A stretch of 9,161 nucleotides of DNA from an uncultured Clostridiaceae bacterium (GCA_958402495.1 CATXTS010000082.1:1-9161); one strand, 5' to 3'. Numbered from the stretch's first letter, positions 1 to 6,715 are shown. Made by a program: numbers and translations. The notes: generated by a model not told the origin, from the sequence alone.

Positions 1-426
1 GAAAGAATAGCAGACTATGTAGCAAATGGAAATAGTAATTTGAAGAATTATGGAGCAAGTATAGCTTATGATGGAAGTAACTTAAAAACAGCCAGTACCA
101 AATATACAACAGTATATCCATTTGATAGCAGTACAGACAATACAAGTATTGCATATAATGAAACAAACGTAAATACAGCAAGTACGAATAATTATAAGAA
201 AAATACCCTAATCTATGGTGATAGTATCCGTGAGATATTTACGGCTGGAACTGGAAACGCATCATGGTATGAAGACTACTTGCGCTATTCGGGTTTGGAC
301 AGTCCGTTCTCGGTTCGCGGTGGTGATTTCTGGTATGGCTTGAGTGCTGGTCTCTTCTCCTCTAGTCGTAGTGGTGGCAATAGCTATTATGATGGTGGGT
401 TCCGTGCAGTGTTAGCTGTGTCTTAG
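1..426 (+). CDS. Hypervariable C-type-lectin-like surface protein, C-terminal part (5' end outside window)
   Basis: The frame is open from base 1, so this is the last 141 residues of a longer protein. An internal TTG at 40 is not a credible start because the preceding codons continue the homology. It aligns without any indel to residues 437-577 of the complete paralogue at 713-2446 (1-426 against 2021-2446). The first ~80 residues are Ser/Thr/Asn/Tyr-rich and well conserved between the copies. The last ~60 hold the scaffold SVRGG, WYG, AGLF and GGFRAVL, which resembles the end of formylglycine-generating-enzyme/C-type-lectin domains (RGGSW ... GFR). Between these fixed motifs the residues differ strongly from the paralogue. 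By analogy with the full copy it should be a membrane-anchored, surface-exposed binding protein; the ligand is unknown. The coding assignment is secure, the lectin-like fold is likely, and diversification by a retroelement is inference. Confidence 0.85.
   Translation, partial: ERIADYVANGNSNLKNYGASIAYDGSNLKTASTKYTTVYPFDSSTDNTSIAYNETNVNTASTNNYKKNTLIYGDSIREIFTAGTGNASWYEDYLRYSGLDSPFSVRGGDFWYGLSAGLFSSSRSGGNSYYDGGFRAVLAVS
271..393 (+). repeat. Hypervariable tract, copy 1 (candidate DGR variable region)
   Basis: These 41 codons lie between the invariant Trp-Tyr pair (265-270) and the invariant sequence GGTGGGTTCCGTGC (394-407). Compared with the matching tract 2291-2413 there is no length change, yet about 21 of 41 residues differ. 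Fixed motifs GL, FSVRGG, WYG, AGLF, R and GG are interspersed. Variable codons here include tac, cgc, gac, agt, gat, ttc, tcc, aat and tat, mostly ending in C or T, as expected if they derive from AAC/AAT codons in an adenine-mutagenised template. By hand count G+C is about 50%, against about 29% in the 120 bases at 121-240. A few codons (gaa, ttg, tcg, ccg) do not fit the simplest AAY model. Confidence 0.6.
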
Positions 427-501
427 CACTTTAAAAATTTTATAGTGTAGAAAGAAATTAAAAGTAAGTAATATTTTTAGTAAAAAAATAGCCATTTGAT
501 A

Positions 502-537
502 AAGAGCAAATTAGAAATAAAATTCTAGTTTGCTCTT
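502..537 (+). terminator. Terminator-like hairpin after the first surface-protein gene
   Basis: The arms 502-516 and 523-537 pair over 15 bp with a single G-U wobble around a 6-nt AT-rich loop. The downstream run (CTTATTATG) is only moderately U-rich. It lies 76 nt after the stop at 426 and about 90 nt before the -35 box of the next gene, so it most likely ends transcription of the first gene and insulates the next promoter. A second small imperfect inverted repeat (CACT ... AGTG, 427-447) directly follows the stop codon but has no U tract. Confidence 0.65.
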
Positions 538-627
538 ATTATGTAAAATTATAAACAAATGAATGAATCGTGAAATTAAAAAGTATAGAAAGAAATATTA
601 TAATGAATAGAATAAAAAGTAAAAATA

Positions 628-656
628 TTGACTTTAACCAAAAGGTAATATAAAAT
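628..656 (+). promoter_or_regulatory. Sigma-A promoter of the complete surface-protein gene
   Basis: A TTGACT -35 box (628-633) is followed by a 17-bp spacer and a TAAAAT -10 box (651-656), giving a predicted start near 663 and a leader of about 50 nt. The same block precedes the paralogue at 8576 (TTGACA, 17 bp, TAAAAT at 8490-8518). The spacer holds a short dyad, ACC (637-639) and GGT (644-646), kept in both copies although the four bases between differ. The leader is purine-rich, and AAAGGG (698-703) lies 9 nt before the ATG at 713. Confidence 0.8.
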
Positions 657-712
657 ACAAGTATAAAGATTGAAAAAATGGAAAACATAAGAAAAAGAAA
701 GGGCGAGAAGGT

Positions 713-2446
713 ATGAAAGAAAAGACAAAACAAAAGGGTGTAACTTTAATTGCGTTAGTCATTACAATTATTGTATTAATTATTTTAGCAGGTGTAGCCA
801 TTAATGCATTAGTTGGAGAAAATGGAATTATCACACAGGCACAAAAAGCAAAGAATGACACAGAGGAAGGAAAGAAAAATGAAGAAAGTGGATTACTTAG
901 CTTAGAAGAACAAATTAACCAAGCACTTGGAGAAAGTTTTAATGTACAAGAAGGTGTTAATAGACCAAAATTAACATCAGGAATGACACCCATTAAATTT
1001 GTAGAACCAACGAATAGTGAAAAAGGAAAAGTAGAAAAAACAGAAAGTACTGATGGTAGTTGGTATGATTATAATAGTAAAAAGTGGGCAAATGCCCAGA
1101 CAGAAGATGGAAGTATGTGGGTATGGATACCTAGATATGCCTATAAAATAAATGAAGTAGATAAGACATTTGATATCAAATTTTTAATAGGAACGACAGA
1201 CAATTATTATGATGAAAATGGACAAATTCAAACAGCAAAACGTTGTACAAATATAGATGAACAAGTGGATACAACAACAGGATACACTGTACATCCAGCA
1301 TTTACTGATGAAACTTCCATTAGCTATAGAAATGGAGGATGGGATAAAGAATTAACCGGAATATGGGTAGCAAAATTTGAAGCAGGTTATGCTAGCGGAA
1401 ATAACTCAGCCCCCGTTAAAGCAAGTAGTGTAAATTATACTCAAACTACTGCATGGGTAAAAAATATAGAGGCAGGAACAGATTCTGATTCTACTCAAAC
1501 AGCGCGTAACTGGTTAGATGGAATTTATGGCTCTACCAAAACAGCTATTAAATACCCAACATTCCAACCAATAACGTATAGTATGAACTATATTACTCAT
1601 AATGATGCTTTTAACATAGCAAAAGCAATGACTGAAAATGGAAATATATATGGGTTAACAGGAAGCACAGACTCCCACTTAATAAAGAACAGTGAATGGG
1701 GAGCAGTAGCTTACTTAAGCCAAAGTAAATATGGTTTAAATGGAACAGATATTGCAGTCAATAATATAAGCTTAAACAGTGGAGGAGCAAAAAGAACGAA
1801 TACAGCAGGAAAGAGTGGAGTCGATAGTGTGTATGCAGTAACTGGTTGTACAACAGCATCTTCTAGTGACGGAGAAACAATAAAAACAATAGCAAATATT
1901 AATGGAACAACAGGAAATACCGCTAATAATGGAGTGTATACATGGGACCAATTAAATGGTTGCAAAGCTAGTAGTACAGGAACCATTTATGGAATATATG
2001 ACTTAAGTGGAGGAACATGGGAAAGAACAGCAGCCTATGTAGCCAATAGTCATGGTAATTTAAAAGATTATGGAGCAAGTATAGCCTATGATGGAAGTAG
2101 CTTGAAAACAGCCAGTACCAAATATACAACAACTTATCCATTTGATAGTAGTACAGACAATACAGGAATAGCCGATAATGATACGAACTTAAATACAGCA
2201 AGTAGCAATAACTATAAGAAAAACACATTAATTTATGGTGATGGTATCTATGAGACATCTACGACTGGGACCGGAAGTAGTTCGTGGTATAGTGACTCCT
2301 CGTATTACCCAGGTTTGTATTATTCGTTCTCGGTTCGTGGAGGATCTTTATGGTATGGTTCAAATGCCGGCCTTTTCTATTTCTATCGTAATGGTGGCAT
2401 TAGTGATTCTTATGGTGGGTTCCGTGCGGTGCTAACTGTGTCTTAG
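713..2446 (+). CDS. Prepilin-like membrane-anchored protein with hypervariable C-type-lectin-like C terminus
   Basis: This 577-residue protein is the only complete member of the repeated family. Residues 1-9 form a short basic leader ending in Gly9. Residues 10-32 (VTLIALVITI onward) are a type IV prepilin-like hydrophobic helix, so a prepilin peptidase could cut after Gly9; Ala stands where classical pilins have Glu5. A charged stretch (about 40-75) is followed by a conserved region with WVWIPRYAYK (136-145) and GIWVAKFE (216-223), which faces the outside by topology. The C-terminal domain carries YDLSGGTWERTA (429-440), SVRGG (540-544), WYG (547-549) and GGFRAVL (568-574). This order matches the NVWEW / RGGSW / GFR pattern of formylglycine-generating-enzyme and C-type-lectin folds found in many retroelement-diversified proteins. 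The variable tract is residues 527-567. The start is ATG 713, after AAAGGG. It has its own promoter and probably its own terminator (2574-2604), so it is monocistronic. A surface adhesin or receptor role is inferred; no ligand or partner is visible. Confidence 0.9.
   Translation: MKEKTKQKGVTLIALVITIIVLIILAGVAINALVGENGIITQAQKAKNDTEEGKKNEESGLLSLEEQINQALGESFNVQEGVNRPKLTSGMTPIKFVEPTNSEKGKVEKTESTDGSWYDYNSKKWANAQTEDGSMWVWIPRYAYKINEVDKTFDIKFLIGTTDNYYDENGQIQTAKRCTNIDEQVDTTTGYTVHPAFTDETSISYRNGGWDKELTGIWVAKFEAGYASGNNSAPVKASSVNYTQTTAWVKNIEAGTDSDSTQTARNWLDGIYGSTKTAIKYPTFQPITYSMNYITHNDAFNIAKAMTENGNIYGLTGSTDSHLIKNSEWGAVAYLSQSKYGLNGTDIAVNNISLNSGGAKRTNTAGKSGVDSVYAVTGCTTASSSDGETIKTIANINGTTGNTANNGVYTWDQLNGCKASSTGTIYGIYDLSGGTWERTAAYVANSHGNLKDYGASIAYDGSSLKTASTKYTTTYPFDSSTDNTGIADNDTNLNTASSNNYKKNTLIYGDGIYETSTTGTGSSSWYSDSSYYPGLYYSFSVRGGSLWYGSNAGLFYFYRNGGISDSYGGFRAVLTVS
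2021..2446 (+). repeat. Direct repeat of 1-426 (3' end of the surface-protein family)
   Basis: This segment matches 1-426 base for base in length with no gap. Similarity continues about 15 bases past both stop codons (both read CTTAG-Y-ACTTTAAAA) and then ends. Within the repeat the first ~240 bases are highly similar and the rest much less so, with an abrupt change after the shared Trp-Tyr codons. The 5' portion of the family is repeated separately: 713-1298 matches 8576-9161, also without net length change. Confidence 0.85.
2291..2413 (+). repeat. Hypervariable tract, copy 2 (candidate DGR variable region)
   Basis: This 41-codon counterpart of 271-393 lies between the invariant Trp-Tyr codons (2285-2290) and the invariant GGTGGGTTCCGTGC (2414-2427). 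Variable codons include agt, tcc, tat, tac, tct, aat, ttc, att and gat. In the last stretch before the invariant end, the codon pairs are agt/aat, aat/att, agc/agt, tat/gat, tat/tct and gat/tat: five of six change only at codon position 1 or 2. G+C is about 41% by hand count, above the neighbouring coding sequence. Synonymous third-base differences in fixed codons (cgc/cgt, ggt/gga) show that the two tracts were not copied recently from one identical template. Confidence 0.6.
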
Positions 2447-2573
2447 TACTTTAAAATTTCCTTGTACGTTTTGGTAGAAGAGGAGAAACAATTGGTAAAA
2501 AACAAAATTTCATAAATTAAATCCATATAACAAAGAGATATTTATTTTTTGCAATAAAAATGAAATTATATAG

Positions 2574-2604
2574 AAAGTCATTCTTGTGATAGGAATGACT
2601 TTTT
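2574..2604 (+). terminator. Rho-independent terminator
   Basis: Perfect 10-bp arms AAAGTCATTC (2574-2583) and GAATGACTTT (2593-2602) enclose a 9-nt loop, and the T run ends at 2604. It lies 127 nt beyond the stop of the complete surface-protein gene and is the first good terminator after it. No other gene starts in between. Confidence 0.8.
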
Positions 2605-2695
2605 GTATGCCTCAAATGACCTAGATAGATACTAAATAGATAGGTTTCAATGGAAAAAAATATATCAATCTAATGTCTTTTTTCTAATAAAGTTA
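2605..2695. other. Non-coding spacer, no gene seen
   Basis: With 2447-2573 this makes up the rest of the non-coding DNA between the surface-protein gene and the decayed remnant. I see only AT-rich sequence, a short TAGATAGATA-type repetition near 2621-2643, and a 9-bp AT-only inverted repeat (2685-2693 with 2698-2706) overlapping the stop codon of the remnant. The inverted repeat has no T run on either strand and is a poor terminator. No tRNA, riboswitch or template-repeat-like sequence was recognised. Confidence 0.5.
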
Positions 2696-3042
2696 CTACT
2701 TTATTATTCCTTCAAATGTTATATTATTTGCTGATACAAATTCTGTATAATGATATCCCTTTTCAAAAGATTTATTTCTACTTAAACCACCGTTTACAAT
2801 TCTCAAATTGTCCTATTTTTTTCTAATGGTTTTACAATATTGCTAGTATTTACTAAAAACACAGGAATTTCTCCTAAAACGTTACAATAATTTTCATCAA
2901 TTATATAAATCTTTTTTGATTTTGAAATTCCATAAATCATATCCATTACAAATTTGCTTTCTAATCTGTTAGAAACTTTAGAAATATTTTTCAAAAATTT
3001 TCTAAGAACTCCAAACTTAATGTTTTTTACTCTTGCCAAAAA
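2696..3042 (-). pseudogene. Decayed gene remnant, 5'-truncated and frameshifted, function unknown
   Basis: On the minus strand, 3042-2806 reads as ordinary protein (ARVKNIKFGVLRKF ... KIYIIDENYCNVLGEIPVFL ... NIVKPLEKN) and stops at 2803-2805. The next frame carries on from 2804 to a stop at 2696-2698 with equally protein-like residues (DNLRIVNGGLSRNKSFEKGY ... NNITFEGIIK). One missing base in the short G run after the A-rich tract near 2816 would join them. No start codon with a ribosome binding site is found. Upstream the frame turns into low-complexity Phe/Leu sequence that is the reverse of the exporter promoter and leader, so the 5' end seems lost. About 115 residues of the original C terminus remain. 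I do not recognise the family. It shows no reverse transcriptase motif. Confidence 0.5.
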
Positions 3043-3060
3043 AAGGAAGTATGGTATAAT
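3033..3060 (+). promoter_or_regulatory. Extended -10 sigma-A promoter of the ABC exporter operon
   Basis: TTGCCA (3033-3038), a 16-bp spacer, and a consensus TATAAT (3055-3060) preceded by TG at 3052-3053 form a good extended -10 promoter. The predicted start is near 3067, giving a leader of about 45 nt before ATG 3112. It borders the truncated 5' end of the minus-strand remnant, so creation or arrival of this promoter may coincide with loss of that gene. Confidence 0.75.
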
Positions 3061-3111
3061 AGAAAAGTAAATTAAGAGATAACGTAAGAAAAGAAACAGG
3101 GGAAAAAACAG

Positions 3112-4869
3112 ATGAAAGAAGTTATGATGAAGTCTTTGAAAAAATATAAGTGGCATATTGTATTTTTTTTAATTTTAATTGGAATCAATATTTATTTATT
3201 AACATATCCACCTAAAATTATTGGTAATATGATAGATATGTTATATCAAATAGAAGAAAATAGGCAGAATATAACCAATTCGATATTTCTATTAATGGGC
3301 GTATGTCTGGTTGCTCTGATTGTTCGATTAATTTGGAAATATTATGAAGGATATATTGTTAGAGGATTTGAAAAAGAAGTAAAAGATAAGTTATTTGAAC
3401 GATTTTTAAAGATAAAGATGGAAAAAATCCAAAATATTAAAAATGGCGAGATTATGTCTTACTTTGTGCAAGATACCAATGAGATTAGGTCTGCTTTTTA
3501 TCGTATATTATCCCATGGCAGTAGAATAGTCTTTACTTTTATAATTGCGATTTTTTCTATGGCACAAGGGGTAAATATCTATTTAACCATGGCCGTTATT
3601 TTTCCAATTATTTTAGCCTCTTATTTAGTCGTAAAAATTAGAAAATATGTAGAGTTAAATTTTAGAAAGGCACAAAAGAATTTTACTGCCTTTTCAGAAT
3701 ATGTACAAGAAAGTACCGACAGTATTCGAACCACTAAAGCATATGTATGTGAGCAAGAACAATTAAAAGAATTTATTAGAAAGAATAGAAAATTACGTAG
3801 TAGTAATAATGCTGTAGATGTGCATTCTAATTTATTAACTATGTGTATTGATATTTGTTTTGGATTATGTTATGCCATTGCTTTAATTTTTGGTTCCCAT
3901 TTAGTTTTAGAAGGGACCATTACCATAGGAGAATTAGTAGCATTTAATGGATATATTGCATTATTTGTAGGACCGGTATCTTGGCTTCCAGCCGTGATTG
4001 CTAAAGTTAAAAGAGGACAGATTTCTTATGGGCGATTAGAAAAAGTCTTTGCATTAGAAAAGGAGAAAATATCTGTAAAAAAAGTAGAAAACAAAGAGGC
4101 ATTAAAAGGCGATATAGAGATTAAAAATTTATCTTTCCATTATCCAGAATGTATAGATAATGTCTTACAAAATATAAATTTAAAGATTAAGAAAGGACAG
4201 ACACTAGGCATTATTGGTACTATTGGAAGTGGAAAAACAACCTTAATGAATTTATTAACCAAATTATATAATGTTCCAAATGGTAAAATTTTGATAGATG
4301 GTAGAGATATTAATGAAATACCAATTGAAGTTTTACGTAGTAATATATGTTATATTACACAAGATAACTTTTTATTTTCTACAACGTTAAAAGAAAATAT
4401 TGGTCTATTTAAGGAAGGATATGAAGATAAAGAAGTAGAAGACTCTACTAAAAAAGCCATTATTTATGATGAAATTCAAGAAATGGATGCAGGAATTCAT
4501 ACTGTTATAGGAGAAAGAGGTGTGGATTTATCTGGTGGACAAAAACAAAGATTAGTGATTTCTAGAGCATTTTTAAATAATAGTAGTATTGTTATTTTTG
4601 ATGATACTTTCTCTGCACTAGATAATCGTACAGAACAAAAATTATTAACCAATATTAAGGAACTAACAAAAGAAAAAACTTGTATAATAATTTCTAATCG
4701 TATCTCAGATGTGAAAGACACAGACCATATTATGGTATTAGATGGCGGAAGAATTGTAGAAGAAGGAGCACATGAAGAGTTATTAGAAAAACAAGGTACA
4801 TATTATACTTTTTATACACAACAAGCTAATCAAAAAGAAACGTCTAAAGAAGAAAACTTTTTAGCATAG
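3112..4869 (+). CDS. ABC exporter half-transporter, subunit with degenerate catalytic site
   Basis: This 585-residue protein is a membrane-domain/ATPase fusion of normal length for type IV exporters. Residues ~1-325 contain the transmembrane segments, starting with a clear helix at ~15-32; the nucleotide-binding domain begins near 333. Visible motifs are A-loop Tyr344, Walker A GTIGSGKTT (369-377), Q-loop Gln417, signature LSGGQ (473-477), Walker B IVIFDD with Asp497, and D-loop SALD (501-504). Asp498 replaces the catalytic Glu, and Asn529 replaces the H-loop His. Such losses mark the non-catalytic subunit of heterodimeric exporters such as BmrCD, LmrCD and TM287/288. Its intact LSGGQ would complete the active ATP site of the partner encoded 13 bp downstream. 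The start is ATG 3112, 9 nt after AGGGG (3098-3102). It probably exports drugs, lipids or peptides at the cytoplasmic membrane; the substrate cannot be read from sequence. Confidence 0.93.
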   Translation: MKEVMMKSLKKYKWHIVFFLILIGINIYLLTYPPKIIGNMIDMLYQIEENRQNITNSIFLLMGVCLVALIVRLIWKYYEGYIVRGFEKEVKDKLFERFLKIKMEKIQNIKNGEIMSYFVQDTNEIRSAFYRILSHGSRIVFTFIIAIFSMAQGVNIYLTMAVIFPIILASYLVVKIRKYVELNFRKAQKNFTAFSEYVQESTDSIRTTKAYVCEQEQLKEFIRKNRKLRSSNNAVDVHSNLLTMCIDICFGLCYAIALIFGSHLVLEGTITIGELVAFNGYIALFVGPVSWLPAVIAKVKRGQISYGRLEKVFALEKEKISVKKVENKEALKGDIEIKNLSFHYPECIDNVLQNINLKIKKGQTLGIIGTIGSGKTTLMNLLTKLYNVPNGKILIDGRDINEIPIEVLRSNICYITQDNFLFSTTLKENIGLFKEGYEDKEVEDSTKKAIIYDEIQEMDAGIHTVIGERGVDLSGGQKQRLVISRAFLNNSSIVIFDDTFSALDNRTEQKLLTNIKELTKEKTCIIISNRISDVKDTDHIMVLDGGRIVEEGAHEELLEKQGTYYTFYTQQANQKETSKEENFLA

Positions 4870-4882
4870 AAGGAGAAAACAG

Positions 4883-6634
4883 ATGAAAAAACAAGGAACG
4901 ATGAAGCGTATGTGGAAGATGCTTAGACCACAACTAAAGACGATTATCATTATATCTGTGCTGGCTATCATCATTAATATAGGGGAAGTGGCAAAACCAT
5001 ATTTAGTAAAAACCGTTATTGATGATTTCTTGAGTTTAAATATTTACCAAAAAGGTGCTATTACCATAGGTTTAATTGGTGCTATCTATTTAGCTATTGT
5101 AATAATAGGGAATATTCTAAATTTTATTGTTATGACAACGACCAGCATGATGGGGGAAAATGTCATTTATCATATTCGTAATAAATTATACAAATATATT
5201 CAATATGCCAATATTCCTTTTCATGATAAAACACCGGCAGGTACCTTATTTGTTCGAATTACCAATGATGTAGAAGACATTACGACTTTATTTAAAGATG
5301 TTATAACGACATTTATCAAAGATGTACTCATTATTGTGGCATTATTAGGAATGATGGTTTTCTTAAGTAGCAAGTTAGCTTTAATGACTTTTATAGTCAT
5401 ACCATTTATTATCATAACCTCTGTGGTCATTACTAAAATTAGTAATCGATTACAAAATATTTCTAAAGATGCTAAAACAAAATTAAATATTTTCTTAGCA
5501 GAGAGTATTTATGGCGTAAAACTAATTAAAATTTTCAATAGACAATATGAGAAGCAGAAAGAATGTGAAGATTTAACAGATAAGTTTTGGAAGAGCCGAT
5601 TACCATTAGGAATTACAGAAGGCTTTTTACCAGCTATCATGTTAATATTAGAGAATCTTGGTGTGGCTATCATTGTATGTGCTTGTACAAATGGCTGGTG
5701 GGGAATTGGTTTAGATGTGGGTATTGTATATATGTTTACGACTTATATTAAGCAAATTTTTGACCCAGTCAATCGTTTAATTGAAAATTTTGAAACGGTA
5801 CAAGAAGCTTTGGTATCAATTGATAAGATTTATGAAATTTTAGAAAATACCCAGTGTTTAGAAAATTTTGAAGAGGGTAGAGTATTAGAAAAAGTAGAAG
5901 GTAGAATAGAATTTAAACATGTATGGTTTGCTTATGAGGAAGAAAATTGGGTGCTTAAAGATGTTAGCTTTACCATTGAACCAGGACAAAGTATTGCTCT
6001 AGTAGGGAAAACAGGGTCTGGAAAGACAACTATTACCAATTTAATTAATCGTTTTTATGAAATACAAAAAGGAGAAATTTTATTAGATGGAGTTAATATT
6101 CAAGATATCAATTTGCGCTTTTTAAGAAAAAATATAGGTATTATTTTACAAGACCCATTTATCTTTGCTAGAAGCATTCGAGATAATATTTCTTTAAATG
6201 AAACATTAGAGGATGAAGAAATAGAAGAGGCAATTCGTTTAGCTTCTGCAGAAGAGTTTGTACAAAGTTTGCCAAATGGAATAGAAGAAGTATCCAAGGA
6301 AAGAGGAAATTCTTATTCTGCAGGACAAAAACAGTTGTTATCGTTTGCTAGAATTTTTGCACATAACCCATCCATTTTTATTTTAGATGAGGCAACGGCC
6401 AATATTGATACACAAACCGAGGAATTAGTGCAAAAATCAGTTGACCAAATTTCGAAAGAAAAGACCTCTATATTTATTGCTCATAGATTATCGACAATTA
6501 TTAATGTAGATAAAATTATTGTTTTAGACCATGGAACGATTATTGAACAAGGAAATCATATGGAATTGTTAAGTAGTGGAGGGTATTATAGTAAGCTATA
6601 TCAGGCTTATTATGAAAGCCTATCTAATGCATAA
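4883..6634 (+). CDS. ABC exporter half-transporter, catalytic subunit
   Basis: This 583-residue partner follows the first subunit after 13 bp, with AAGGAG (4870-4875) 7 nt before ATG, so the two are co-transcribed and probably co-translated in similar amounts. Membrane helices fill residues ~15-320. The ATPase domain starts near 340, with A-loop Tyr351, Walker A GKTGSGKTT (375-383), Q-loop Gln423, Walker B IFILDE with Asp502 and catalytic Glu503, D-loop NID (507-509) and H-loop His534. Its signature is YSAGQ (478-482), not LSGGQ. In the head-to-tail dimer this weak signature faces the first subunit's Walker motifs, which lack Glu and His. All deviations therefore fall on one ATP site, leaving the other fully canonical. 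This is the classic architecture of heterodimeric multidrug-type exporters (BmrCD/LmrCD class). Substrate unknown. A strong hairpin at 6662-6707 ends the operon. Confidence 0.94.
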   Translation: MKKQGTMKRMWKMLRPQLKTIIIISVLAIIINIGEVAKPYLVKTVIDDFLSLNIYQKGAITIGLIGAIYLAIVIIGNILNFIVMTTTSMMGENVIYHIRNKLYKYIQYANIPFHDKTPAGTLFVRITNDVEDITTLFKDVITTFIKDVLIIVALLGMMVFLSSKLALMTFIVIPFIIITSVVITKISNRLQNISKDAKTKLNIFLAESIYGVKLIKIFNRQYEKQKECEDLTDKFWKSRLPLGITEGFLPAIMLILENLGVAIIVCACTNGWWGIGLDVGIVYMFTTYIKQIFDPVNRLIENFETVQEALVSIDKIYEILENTQCLENFEEGRVLEKVEGRIEFKHVWFAYEEENWVLKDVSFTIEPGQSIALVGKTGSGKTTITNLINRFYEIQKGEILLDGVNIQDINLRFLRKNIGIILQDPFIFARSIRDNISLNETLEDEEIEEAIRLASAEEFVQSLPNGIEEVSKERGNSYSAGQKQLLSFARIFAHNPSIFILDEATANIDTQTEELVQKSVDQISKEKTSIFIAHRLSTIINVDKIIVLDHGTIIEQGNHMELLSSGGYYSKLYQAYYESLSNA

Positions 6635-6661
6635 TATGGAGAAAAATATATATTGATAAAA

Positions 6662-6707
6662 AAGAAGCTTTGAAGTGAACTCTACTTTGTTCATTTTAAA
6701 GCTTCTT
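6662..6707. terminator. Bidirectional terminator between the exporter operon and mscL
   Basis: The arms 6662-6680 and 6689-6707 pair over 19 bp with only two G-U wobbles around an 8-nt loop. On the plus strand it is followed by ATTTTCT. On the minus strand it is followed by a six-T run, the complement of the A run at 6658-6663, whose end overlaps the hairpin arm. It lies 27 nt after the exporter stop and 8 nt beyond the mscL stop, so it can serve both convergent transcripts. Confidence 0.88.
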
Positions 6708-6715
6708 ATTTTCTA

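Noticed and set aside
40..426. An independent small gene beginning at the TTG codon at 40.
   Set aside because: The frame is open from base 1 and codons 1-13 continue the homology to the complete paralogue; there is no ribosome binding site before 40, so it is a truncated larger gene.
678..716. Twelve-codon upstream frame (ATG at 678, stop overlapping the ATG at 713) that could act as a translated leader peptide.
   Set aside because: In the otherwise near-identical leader of the 8576 gene the ATG is CTG and the frame does not stop at the same place, so it is not conserved; it also lacks a ribosome binding site.
634..993. Minus-strand open frame across the prepilin helix region, and similar ones at 1711-1986, 1968-2258, 4497-4721, 5221-5430, 6100-6297, 8020-8268 and 8834-9028.
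   Set aside because: These lie antisense within well-supported genes, have no ribosome binding sites, and show low-complexity or implausible composition.
2477..2512. AGAGGAG followed by a TTG-initiated short frame, resembling the start of another family member.
   Set aside because: It stops after seven codons and shows no convincing similarity to the prepilin leader; resemblance to the other ribosome binding regions is limited to purine richness.
2685..2706. Nine-bp inverted repeat at the 3' end of the decayed gene as a terminator.
   Set aside because: The stem has a single G-C pair and there is no T run after it on either strand.
2696..3042. The decayed gene as the missing DGR reverse transcriptase.
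   Set aside because: No YxDD-type catalytic motif or other reverse transcriptase block is visible in either frame.
3043..3156. Phe/Leu-rich N-terminal extension of the minus-strand remnant as a signal peptide or membrane segment.
   Set aside because: The hydrophobic residues come from reading the A-rich exporter promoter and leader backwards; no ribosome binding site precedes the ATG, which lies inside the exporter gene.
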